Assembly (NCBI RefSeq): GCF_016902345.1 | Contig: NZ_JACJLR010000008.1 | Location: forward strand, 1 to 64,000 | Source: Mediterraneibacter glycyrrhizinilyticus | Lineage (GTDB): Bacteria; Bacillota; Clostridia; Lachnospirales; Lachnospiraceae | DNA: 64,000 bases | Reading direction: 5' to 3' | Made by a program: the position numbers and the translations under genes | The notes under the pieces: model-generated | Databases searched by the model: none | What the model saw: the letters and a program-made list of their open reading frames with translations, nothing else | What the model was told of the DNA's origin: nothing | Shown: one piece after another, positions 42,448 through 50,097 of the stretch | Layout: each line of letters starts with the position of its first letter | Numbering within the stretch: the stretch's first letter is position 1

Positions 42448-43133
42448 AAGGATTTGCAGAGCTGATGAAAAGCGAGTGGATGCGGATCCGGCACACGGTG
42501 CTGTTCTGGATCCACCTTGTCCTGCCTACAGCGGGAGCGGCACTCTTTTTGTGGTACTACAGTTTTGCAAAATGGGACACCGTGGATAAAGTACGGATGT
42601 ATCTGCAGGTGGTCTCCTGTGTCTGGCCCTTCCTCTGCGGAGCGGTCTGCGGCATGGCGGAGGAAATGGAGGCGGACTGCGGATACCAGAACTTTTTCTG
42701 CCTCCCGGGAAGAAAGTTCCAGGCATTTTTATCCAAATGGTGTCTGCTGATGCTGGCAGGGCTTTTTTCCTGCCTGATCGCGGTCATGGGCTTTGCAATG
42801 GTCTACGGACTGTTCCCCGGCGGGGATGTGTATGCCCTGACGGTGTATCTGAAAGAGGCGGCAGTCATCTGGCTTGGCCAGGCGGCGGTCTATCTGATCC
42901 ATCTCGTGCTGGCGTTTTCCTTCGGGAAGGGTATATCCATCGGGATCGGGATCCTGGGAACCTTAAGCGCCTTTCTGATGCTGACCGGGATGGGAGACGG
43001 GATCTGGATGTTTTTCCCGTGGAGCTGGGGTGGCAGGTTCTGCTTCTATCTGCTATTATATATGACGGGAAAAGACGGAAAAACTGAGATCAATCCAATG
43101 ATCATAAATGAACTGGGAATATGCCTTGTTTGA
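42444..43133 (+). CDS. Lantibiotic immunity permease, MutG family, 3' end altered
   Basis: 229 residues: ELMKSEWMRIRHTVLFWIHL start and SGVCGMAEEMEADCGYQNFF-like AVCGMAEEMEADCGYQNFFC (about 69-88), six membrane segments. Overlaps lanE by ATGA. The last residues, after MTGKDGKTEINPMI, read into the start of the response regulator, and the protein is about 20 residues short, so a deletion joins these genes. Confidence 0.8.
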   Translation: MKGFAELMKSEWMRIRHTVLFWIHLVLPTAGAALFLWYYSFAKWDTVDKVRMYLQVVSCVWPFLCGAVCGMAEEMEADCGYQNFFCLPGRKFQAFLSKWCLLMLAGLFSCLIAVMGFAMVYGLFPGGDVYALTVYLKEAAVIWLGQAAVYLIHLVLAFSFGKGISIGIGILGTLSAFLMLTGMGDGIWMFFPWSWGGRFCFYLLLYMTGKDGKTEINPMIINELGICLV

Positions 43134-43737
43134 GCGGGACGGGAACGTGGTGGATACGGTGTCGGACCCGTTGCAGCTCCTTGATAGGAAGAAAGACACG
43201 GATCAGTATGACCTGATCCTCCTTGATGTGATGATGCCCGGGATCGACGGGTTCACTCTTCTTGGCATGATGCGGGATGAGATTGACTGCCCTGTCCTCT
43301 TCCTTACCGCAAAGACTGCTGAGGAGGACCTGATGAAAGGATTCGGACTGGGGGCAGACGACTACATCCGCAAGCCCTTCGGGATCGGGGAACTCCGCGC
43401 CAGAGTGGAGGCCCATCTGAGGAGGGAAAAGCGGGAGAAGAAACACGCGGTCACAGTGGGAGGACTTCGGTTTTGTCTCAGAGAAAAGTGGATCGAGTAC
43501 GAAGGGGATACGGTCTCGCTGACGTCAGGGGAGTATGAGATCTGCGAATATCTGGCGCTCCATCGCGGGCAGGTGTTCTCAAGAGAACAGATCTACGAGC
43601 ATGTGTATGGATATGACAAAGAGGGGGACGACTCTGCGGTTACGGAACATGTCAAAAATATCCGGACAAAGTTCCGGAAACTGGGACTCTCTCCGGTGGA
43701 AACCGTGTGGGGGATCGGATACAGATGGAAGGCATGA
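43108..43737 (+). CDS. Response regulator lacking its N-terminal strand
   Basis: 209 residues. The phospho-acceptor region LILLDVMMPGIDG, LTAKTAE and IRKPFG, and the winged helix (REQIYEHVYGYDKEGDDSAV) are normal. The first ~20 residues, with beta-1 and the acidic DD pair that binds Mg2+, are missing; the frame begins within the MutG-like gene. Phosphorylation should fail. Probable SpaR/NisR-like regulator of LanFEG. Confidence 0.85.
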   Translation: MNWEYALFERDGNVVDTVSDPLQLLDRKKDTDQYDLILLDVMMPGIDGFTLLGMMRDEIDCPVLFLTAKTAEEDLMKGFGLGADDYIRKPFGIGELRARVEAHLRREKREKKHAVTVGGLRFCLREKWIEYEGDTVSLTSGEYEICEYLALHRGQVFSREQIYEHVYGYDKEGDDSAVTEHVKNIRTKFRKLGLSPVETVWGIGYRWKA

Positions 43738-43840
43738 GAGCTGGAGCAGAAAAGAGCAGGAAAGCGCAGGGAAGAGCAGGAGAGAACCGGAAGCACTTTA
43801 GCAGATGCGGGCTCCTGCCGACAATGAAAGAGGAAAGAAG

Positions 43841-45037
43841 ATGGGACAGAGAAAAAAAGGGACAAGAAAACGGAATCTGTACATGGTGTTTATCCGGTAT
43901 CTGCTCCGGTTCTGCGTACTGACGGTGATCCTGGCAGCAGGAACGCTGGTCGCTTATACCGTACTCGTAAACACCGGGATCGTCCGTCTGCCCACTTATG
44001 AGCAGAGCCGGATCGAGGAAGCGGCGGATGAGATACGGCAGGGAGGAGACGAAGCAGCGCTGCTCCCGGACAGCTGTGAGTTCGGAGTCTATGATCCTGA
44101 CGGGAACTATCTATATGGTACGTTTGAGGAAAATGAGAGACAGGAAGGCTGGGAGCGGTGGAAGAACGGAGATACCGGGGCGTTTTACAACACCTTTTAC
44201 CGGAGTATACAGAAAGACGACGGGAATCTGGTGATCGTCCGATACCAGATGGTGGCAAAATTCTCTGATCCGTTTTTGCGGGAGATCTTCCCCAACGCAG
44301 AGTTCCTGATCCTGTTCATCGCGCTGCTCCTTTTCTTGGCGCAGGCGGCGTTTACAGCCCGGAGCTTCGGGAGTTATCTGAAAAGACGCCTGGATACACT
44401 GACGGAGATCGCAGCGAAAGTGGGGCAGGAAGATCTGGATTTTGAACGGGAATACTCAGATATCCGGGAGGTGGACGACGTCCTTGGAGCGCTCTTCAAG
44501 ATGAAGGAGGCTCTTGGAAGGACGAAAAACCTTGCGGTCGAGTGTTCGTTCCCGGGAGAGGAGTTCATGATCCGGGGGAGGAAAGGATTCCGGGAGGAGC
44601 TGCTGCGCGCGATGGGAAATGTTTTGTCCAACGGGGTGGATTACTCTCCGGCGGAGCAGACGCTGCGGATCCGGGCAGAGCTGCGAGCCCGGGCAGAACT
44701 GCGGGTCCGGGCAGGACAGAAGGAAATATCCGGGCTGGAAACGTTTTCTGAGGAAAAACAGGATGGCGGGACCTTCCTTCAGATCACAGTCGCAGACAGC
44801 GGACCGGGATTTTCCGGAGAAGCGCTGCGGCATGGGACGGAACATTTCTATCAGGCGGACAAGAGCCGCGTCGGGACAGTACATTACGGGCTGGGGCTTT
44901 ACATTGCAAGGACGGTACTGGAAGAAAACAGCGGGGCGCTGGAGATTGGAAATTCTGAAGAAACCGGAGGCGGCGAGGTCAGGATATATGTCCCCTGCAG
45001 CGTGGTGAGTGGAGAGACAGAAGATGATCAGAGTTGA
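43841..45037 (+). CDS. Histidine kinase lacking the HisKA domain
   Basis: 398 residues from ATG 43841 (GAGGA upstream). TM1 about 17-40, sensor loop 41-~155, TM2 about 158-178, HAMP to about 230, then LGALFKMKEALGRTKNLAVE passes directly into the ATPase domain (NVLSNGVDYSP N box, DSGPGFSG, GLGLYIARTV). No conserved phospho-acceptor histidine exists, so an in-frame deletion of ~70 residues removed the dimerisation/phosphotransfer domain. A repeat RAELRARAELRVRAG sits in the ATPase loop. Confidence 0.82.
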   Translation: MGQRKKGTRKRNLYMVFIRYLLRFCVLTVILAAGTLVAYTVLVNTGIVRLPTYEQSRIEEAADEIRQGGDEAALLPDSCEFGVYDPDGNYLYGTFEENERQEGWERWKNGDTGAFYNTFYRSIQKDDGNLVIVRYQMVAKFSDPFLREIFPNAEFLILFIALLLFLAQAAFTARSFGSYLKRRLDTLTEIAAKVGQEDLDFEREYSDIREVDDVLGALFKMKEALGRTKNLAVECSFPGEEFMIRGRKGFREELLRAMGNVLSNGVDYSPAEQTLRIRAELRARAELRVRAGQKEISGLETFSEEKQDGGTFLQITVADSGPGFSGEALRHGTEHFYQADKSRVGTVHYGLGLYIARTVLEENSGALEIGNSEETGGGEVRIYVPCSVVSGETEDDQS

Positions 45038-45056
45038 ATGGTACAAGATATGATGA

Positions 45057-45386
45057 ATGAGAAAATACGAAGTATCCTGCGAAAGAGATATTCAGGATGT
45101 CTGTAAAAGAAACTCCGGTCAGAGTTTCATCGTAAATCAGTATCAGAAAACATACGTTGTGTCAGATCCCTATTATCATACACATGATTTTTATGAATTG
45201 ATCTATGTGTACCGTGGCAGGGGAGGTCAATACATGGCAGGAGAGAAAGATGCGCTCCGGATGGAGACGGGAGACGTATGTCTTCTCACCCCGGGGAAGA
45301 TCCATGCCATGATGCCATCGAACTCTATTTATACCGGGCGGCTGCGATATCCGTTTTTTCGGTCTGCTATCTTATCGAGACGCTGA
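45057..45386 (+). pseudogene. AraC-type regulator, cupin half only
   Basis: 109 codons: NSGQSFIVNQYQKTYVVSDP, YYHTHDFYELIYVYRGRGGQ, METGDVCLLTPGKIHAMMPS are the sensor cupin of an AraC protein. The frame ends at RYPFFRSAILSRR without the two HTHs. The following 150 bases hold no recognisable DNA-binding part. Confidence 0.75.
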
Positions 45387-45533
45387 TGCTGTAACTCTGC
45401 CGGGAGGATGGCAGTGCGAAGCCGCGGAGTATTTCTTTCTGGAGTAAGGTTTTATAGTACGGTGGAGCATGTTATAAGCAAGAGGACAAAATTAATTAAG
45501 CCAATAATATAAGAAATGAAGTGACTGTATGAA

Positions 45534-45839
45534 ATGGAACGACTGTGGAATAAAGGTGGAAAGGCATGGACTTATGAGTATAAATACCGTCGGGGCGGTA
45601 AAACGCTTTGTGCGCTATATGCCAGAGATAATTGTATCGGTTTTATGATCATCTTTGGAAAAGATGAGAGAACAAAATTTGAAGCAGAACGCAATGAGTA
45701 TTCTCAACAAGTCCAAAGAATATATGATGAAACAAAAACCTACCGGGATGGTAAATGGATAATGTTTGAACCGACTGATACCTCAATGTTTCGTGACTTT
45801 ATCAAATTACTTGACATAAAAAAACCAAATAAAAAGTAA
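45534..45839 (+). pseudogene. DUF3788 protein, N-terminally truncated
   Basis: 101 codons: KAWTYEYKYRRGGKTLCALY, DERTKFEAERNEYSQQVQRI and YRDGKWIMFEP correspond to the C-terminal two-thirds of DUF3788 proteins (usually ~140 residues). The first ~45 residues are missing and no ribosome site precedes the ATG. Confidence 0.65.
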
Positions 45840-45892
45840 TGATCTTCACAGTTACTATAACAAAAAATCAGAAGATAAGGAGGTACATAACC

Positions 45893-46225
45893 GTGAATAA
45901 AATGATTGCTTATTGTGGACTGGATTGTGAAAAATGCGATGCATATCTCGCAACGGTCAATGACGACCAGGAGCTGAGAGAAAAAACTGCAAAGCTGTGG
46001 GCTGAATTAAATAATGCGCCTATTCTTCCTGAACACATTAACTGTAAAGGCTGTCGTGCTGAAGGTATTAAGCCCCTGTTTTGTGATAGTATGTGTGGTA
46101 TTCGCAAGTGTGCATTGAAAAAAGGCGTTGCTACTTGTGGAGAATGTTCGGATCTGGAAAGATGTTCCACTGTTGGGGCAATTCTGGAGAACGATCCGTC
46201 TGCTTTGAAGAATTTAAGAGAATAA
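45893..46225 (+). CDS. DUF3795 Cys-rich protein
   Basis: 110 residues from GTG 45893 (GGAGG 9 bases upstream; the ATG three codons later is too far). YCGLDCEKCDAYLA, INCKGCRAEG, LFCDSMCGIRKCALKKG and CGECSDLERC give about a dozen cysteines, as in DUF3795 proteins thought to bind zinc or Fe-S. Function unknown. Appears intact among broken neighbours. Confidence 0.85.
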   Translation: MNKMIAYCGLDCEKCDAYLATVNDDQELREKTAKLWAELNNAPILPEHINCKGCRAEGIKPLFCDSMCGIRKCALKKGVATCGECSDLERCSTVGAILENDPSALKNLRE

Positions 46226-46256
46226 ATCTTAAAGAGCGGATACATGAAATATTCTT

Positions 46257-46445
46257 TTGACAATAAAAAAGTCCCCTGTGGTTCCGGAAGTGCTGGCATA
46301 TGATTTCAGCAAGAAGCACATTCCAGGTGTCTGCAACGATTTCACTGCTCCAGTCAGGTATGTTTACTCTGGTGAAGCTGAGATTGTCCTGAGGGAGCCG
46401 TCAGATAGATGTGCCGTTCTTGACGTCATTTTGAAATATCGATAG
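46257..46445 (+). other. Unrecognised 62-codon frame
   Basis: Open frame giving PEVLAYDFSKKHIPGVCNDF and TAPVRYVYSGEAEIVLREPS, with protein-like composition but no ribosome site. Probably the tail or middle of another decayed gene; no family recognised. Confidence 0.25.
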
Positions 46446-46509
46446 AATGAAACTGGATATCACTGATATTAGTGATATAATACAAAGCAGATAATAGGAG
46501 ATGACTATC

Positions 46510-46722
46510 GTGAACATTCGAGAGGACATTATAAGAAAGTGGTTCGGCATGTGGCTTTCGGCAGAAGATACCGGCATCTCTGACATTTTTACAAAAGATG
46601 CGGTCTACATCGAGAGCTGGGGACCGGAGTACCACGGAGCCGCGTCGATCCGGCACTGGTTTGATCCCTATGAGAAAGGGGATACACCGAGGTTTTGGGA
46701 TGAGAAGGCAAAGTGGTTTTAG
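46510..46722 (+). pseudogene. SnoaL/NTF2-like protein, 3' truncated
   Basis: GTG 46510 (AGGAGA 8 bases upstream) begins NIREDIIRKWFGMWLSAEDT, then DIFTKDAVYIESWGPEYHGA, ASIRHWFDPYEKG: the first half of a SnoaL-like fold. It ends DEKAKWF and TAG at the ribosome site of the next response regulator, so the second half is deleted. Confidence 0.7.
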
Positions 46723-46733
46723 GAGGTCGGGTG

Positions 46734-47402
46734 ATGAAGACCATAGCCATTATAGAAGACGACAAGCTCCTGAATGAAGCACTTTCACGGATGCTCACAA
46801 AGGCAGGGTATGAGACTCTGGGGGCTCATACTCTAAGGGAAGGTCAATCCTTGATCTCCCGGCTGCCGGATCTGATGATCATCGACATCAATCTGCCCGA
46901 CGGCGAGGGCACGGAGCTCTGCCGGCAGGCCCGGGAGTACAGCACGATCCCGGTCCTCTTCCTGACAGCCAGGGATGAGGAGCAGGACATGATCGAAGCC
47001 TTTGACCTGGGAGCAGATGATTACCTTGTAAAACCATTTCCTATGCCGGTCCTCTTAAAGCATGTGGAAGCGATTCTGAGAAGGACGGCCGGGGAGGAGG
47101 AAGGGAGCCTTTACCGGGGACTGAAGATCCGTCCGGACCGGAAGCAGGTCCTACGGGATGGGGAGGAGATCCGGCTTTCCGCCCGGGAATATGCGCTTCT
47201 GGAACTGCTGGCGAGGAACAGAGGAAAAGTCGTGACAAAGACCATGATACTGGAACAGGTATGGGACGCGGACGGCTCCTTTGTGGAAGAGAATACGGTG
47301 AACGTGACGCTGAACCGTCTGAAAAAGAAGATCGAGCCGGATCCGGCGAATCCGGTTTATATTCGGAATGTGTTCGGTCTGGGATATACGTTTGGAGAGT
47401 GA
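46734..47402 (+). CDS. OmpR-family response regulator (BceR-like)
   Basis: 222 residues. Receiver with IIEDDKLLNEALS, D52 region IIDINLPDGEG, LTARDEEQDM and VKPFPM; winged helix with TKTMILEQVWDADGSFVEEN. ATG 46734 follows AGGAGG by 7 bases. Normally followed by its kinase; here a toxin-antitoxin-like pair intervenes before the kinase at 48251. Confidence 0.93.
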   Translation: MKTIAIIEDDKLLNEALSRMLTKAGYETLGAHTLREGQSLISRLPDLMIIDINLPDGEGTELCRQAREYSTIPVLFLTARDEEQDMIEAFDLGADDYLVKPFPMPVLLKHVEAILRRTAGEEEGSLYRGLKIRPDRKQVLRDGEEIRLSAREYALLELLARNRGKVVTKTMILEQVWDADGSFVEENTVNVTLNRLKKKIEPDPANPVYIRNVFGLGYTFGE

Positions 47403-47458
47403 GATTTTTTATAAGAAATGGCAGGGAGAGGCAAACTAATAGGGGACAGCATTCTTTC

Positions 47459-47487
47459 TTTACAATAATTTCTGCAAATGCTATAAT
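47459..47487 (+). promoter_or_regulatory. Promoter of the small ORF/GNAT pair
   Basis: TTTACA (47459-47464), 17 bases, TATAAT (47482-47487). It gives the inserted pair independent expression. Confidence 0.75.
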
Positions 47488-47516
47488 TGAAAAAAATAAA
47501 AGGAAGGAGGAACATC

Positions 47517-47690
47517 ATGAATTACGCATGCATATCAGACAGACCGTTTATAGCGAAAAAGAGTTTGTCTGCGAAGAAGAAACTTACACCTGAGGCAAGA
47601 TCAAGAAAAGCATTTATTCGTTCGCATAAATTCAGTATCGATGTCAATCCTTCGACTCACGAAGCAAAGATAAAGATTACGAAGGAGTAA
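47517..47690 (+). CDS. Small antitoxin-like protein
   Basis: 57 residues, very basic (CISDRPFIAKKSLSAKKKLT, ARSRKAFIRSHKFSIDVNPS), excellent ribosome site AAGGAGG. Two bases separate it from the GNAT gene, the layout of a toxin-antitoxin pair. AT-rich compared with the flanks. No antitoxin family recognised. Confidence 0.6.
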   Translation: MNYACISDRPFIAKKSLSAKKKLTPEARSRKAFIRSHKFSIDVNPSTHEAKIKITKE

Positions 47691-47692
47691 TA

Positions 47693-48247
47693 ATGAACAG
47701 TAGAATAAATGTTGTTCCGTATGATGCCAGTTTGCAAAAACTGGCATCATCATTTCATTCAGGCAATTCTTATCTGGATCGATTTTTATGCGACCCCATT
47801 TCATTGGATGACGGATTTGGAAAGACGTATATATTTCTGTCATCAGACAATAAAATGATCATCGGATATTACAACTTAGGTACAGGCTATATCGAAGAAA
47901 ACGACGACGGAATTATTCGTAAGATAGGTGGTGCAGTACATATTAACTGTTTCGCTCTGGACGAGAAGTTTCATGGAGTACTTCAGACGGTTACGAATGA
48001 TGGTGTGAAAGTAAATTTATCAGACATTCTGCTTGATGATTGTCTGGAAAGAATTGAAAATATGCGCAGAGAATATGTCGGATTTGCTTTTGTTACCTTA
48101 AACTCCACAAAAGAAGGATACAGCCTTTATTTGAGAAATGGTTTTGAAAATCTGGAGGAAGACATGAATTTTGCCATAGAAGATTCGGATCAGGAATGTA
48201 TTATATTATGGATTTGGAGATGTAGATATAAAAAGTTCGAGGAGTGA
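47693..48247 (+). CDS. GNAT-fold acetyltransferase, possible toxin
   Basis: 184 residues. SFHSGNSYLDRFLCDPISLD, KTYIFLSSDNKMIIGYYNLG and GFAFVTLNSTKEGYSLYLRN follow the pattern of GNAT toxins such as TacT/AtaT relatives, which acetylate charged tRNA, though ordinary acetyltransferases are also possible. Paired with a small upstream ORF and its own promoter; lies between RR and HK genes. Confidence 0.65.
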   Translation: MNSRINVVPYDASLQKLASSFHSGNSYLDRFLCDPISLDDGFGKTYIFLSSDNKMIIGYYNLGTGYIEENDDGIIRKIGGAVHINCFALDEKFHGVLQTVTNDGVKVNLSDILLDDCLERIENMRREYVGFAFVTLNSTKEGYSLYLRNGFENLEEDMNFAIEDSDQECIILWIWRCRYKKFEE

Positions 48248-48250
48248 GAC

Positions 48251-49237
48251 ATGTTTCAGAATTTATCCAAGAGCAGAAAAGAGATGGAAGAGCTCTCTGC
48301 GGCGCTGGAGAGCCTGATCAATGGAGAGGAGCCCGCCCTTGACCGCATCAGCGAGGACAACCTCCCATCGAAGATCCGGAGCCAGATCCTGCGCCTGAAC
48401 GATAAGATGCGGGGAAGCGAACAGGCCCTCCTGAAAGAACGGGAAGAGATACGGGGGCTGATCGCGGACACGGCGCACCAGCTCAGGACGCCGCTTGCAA
48501 ATATGGAAAGCTACCTGTCGTTGCTGAAAGCGGATCTTGAACGCAAGACAGATGAAACGGAGTCCGCTGTAGCAAAGTTAGAGTCTGACGGAGCGGCGGA
48601 CGGGGACAGTGAAAGCATCTGCATGGAAGACCAGGCATATTATATCCGGGCAATCGCGGAATCGGAGGAAAAGATCCGGTTTCTGACGGAGGGCTTTATC
48701 AGGATGGCCCGCCTGGAAAACGGGATCATACAGATCCGGAAAGATTCCCTGGATATGGAAGGAACTCTCCTTGGCAGTATCTTGCAGGCAAAAAAGGCCG
48801 CAGATGAAAAACAGATTGAGATCTGTCTTACTATGAACGGGGAGAGCGGCCGGACGAAGAAAACGTCAGGCCGGGAGAAGGGGAAAAAAGCGGGATCAGC
48901 CGTTCTCCACGATCCCCAGTGGCTGGGGGAGGCGGTGTTCAATCTGCTGGACAACAGCATCAAATATTCCCCGGTACGCAGTACGATCCATGTGAGCACA
49001 GTGAAAAATGAGATGTTTTTCCGGATCGAGGTGAGAGACGAGGGGGCCGGGATCGAGGAGGGGGAGGAGAACCTGATCTTCCGGCGTTTCTATAGAGGAA
49101 AGCGTGTAAATGGTCAGAACGGGTTTGGACTTGGTCTTTACCTTTCCCGGGAGATCGTGCAGAGACACGGCGGCTTTATGAAGGTGAAGCGTCTGGAACC
49201 GGGGCTCTCGGTGGGGATCTATCTGCCAGTGGAGTAA
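48251..49237 (+). CDS. Histidine kinase without membrane segments
   Basis: 328 residues. H76 in DTAHQLRTPLANM, N box NLLDNSIKYSP, G1 DEGAGIE, G2 FGLGLYLSREI. No hydrophobic segment is visible: the protein begins with a coiled coil (LSKSRKEMEELSAALESLIN). Either a soluble BceS-type kinase sensing through its ABC partner, or one that lost its membrane domain. Three bases after the GNAT stop. Confidence 0.88.
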   Translation: MFQNLSKSRKEMEELSAALESLINGEEPALDRISEDNLPSKIRSQILRLNDKMRGSEQALLKEREEIRGLIADTAHQLRTPLANMESYLSLLKADLERKTDETESAVAKLESDGAADGDSESICMEDQAYYIRAIAESEEKIRFLTEGFIRMARLENGIIQIRKDSLDMEGTLLGSILQAKKAADEKQIEICLTMNGESGRTKKTSGREKGKKAGSAVLHDPQWLGEAVFNLLDNSIKYSPVRSTIHVSTVKNEMFFRIEVRDEGAGIEEGEENLIFRRFYRGKRVNGQNGFGLGLYLSREIVQRHGGFMKVKRLEPGLSVGIYLPVE

Positions 49238-49365
49238 TGAACTGATTAATGAACTAATAATGTACTAATATGCGGAAGTAACGTATGGAAGAGACAGTGG
49301 AAAGCAGCCACAGAAATCAACTACAGAAAGCAACCGCAGCCGCGGCGATGAACAAAACGGGAAAC

Positions 49366-49398
49366 TGTAAGCAGTTTGTAAGTATTCCCTGTTAGACT
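49366..49398 (+). promoter_or_regulatory. Direct-repeat operator and -10 of bceAB-like genes
   Basis: TGTAAG (49366-49371) and TGTAAG (49377-49382), 11 bases apart, then 10 bases to TAGACT (49393-49398). No -35 consensus, as expected for activation by the response regulator. Confidence 0.7.
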
Positions 49399-49429
49399 GG
49401 AAATAAGAAAACATCACAGGGGGTATCTT

Positions 49430-50092
49430 ATGGAAGTATTAAGGACAGAAAACTTAAGGAAGATCTATCAGACTCCGTCGGGAGAAGTGCGCGCTCTCGA
49501 CGGAGTTTCCATTTCGATTGAAGAGGGAGAATTCGTCGCGATCATCGGTTCCTCCGGGAGCGGAAAGACCACTCTTCTGAACATGCTCGGCGGGCTTGAT
49601 GATCCGACAGAAGGGGGTGTTATTGTCCGGGGGAAGCGGCTGGGCGGAATGAAGGGGGAGGAACTGACTGTGTTTCGCAGGAGAAACATCGGGTTTGTGT
49701 TTCAGAACTATAATCTGATGCCGATCTTAAGCGTAAAGGAGAATATCACCCTTCCTCTGAAGCTGGACGGGATGGGGATAGACAAGGCGTTTCTGAAGCG
49801 GATCGTTGACAGTCTGGGGCTCAGAGAGAAACTGAGTGATCTGCCGGAAATGCTCTCCGGCGGACAGCAGCAGAGAGTCGCCATCGCCAGAGCGCTCAGC
49901 ACCAAGCCCGCAGTCATCCTCGCGGACGAGCCCACCGGCAATCTGGATTCCGTGACCGGGACGGAAGTGGTGGGTCTCCTCAGATCCAGCGCCGCTGCCT
50001 TTAACCAGACTATCGTCGTAGTGACCCACAATGAGGAGATCGCACAGATGGCGGACCGGATGATCCGGATCGAGGATGGAAAGGTGAGGTGA
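49430..50092 (+). CDS. ABC transporter ATP-binding protein (BceA type)
   Basis: 220 residues: Walker A GSSGSGKTT (about 39-47), signature [19 protein letters not shown] (about 142-160), Walker [20 protein letters not shown]. Precedes and partners the 860-residue permease. Probably removes or releases peptide antibiotics from lipid II cycle intermediates. Confidence 0.95.
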   Translation: MEVLRTENLRKIYQTPSGEVRALDGVSISIEEGEFVAIIGSSGSGKTTLLNMLGGLDDPTEGGVIVRGKRLGGMKGEELTVFRRRNIGFVFQNYNLMPILSVKENITLPLKLDGMGIDKAFLKRIVDSLGLREKLSDLPEMLSGGQQQRVAIARALSTKPAVILADEPTGNLDSVTGTEVVGLLRSSAAAFNQTIVVVTHNEEIAQMADRMIRIEDGKVR

Positions 50093-50097
50093 TCGGC

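Noticed and set aside
47261-47593. Rightward 110-codon ORF
   Set aside because: Overlaps the response regulator and the small antitoxin-like gene in another frame; Arg/Gly-rich shadow.
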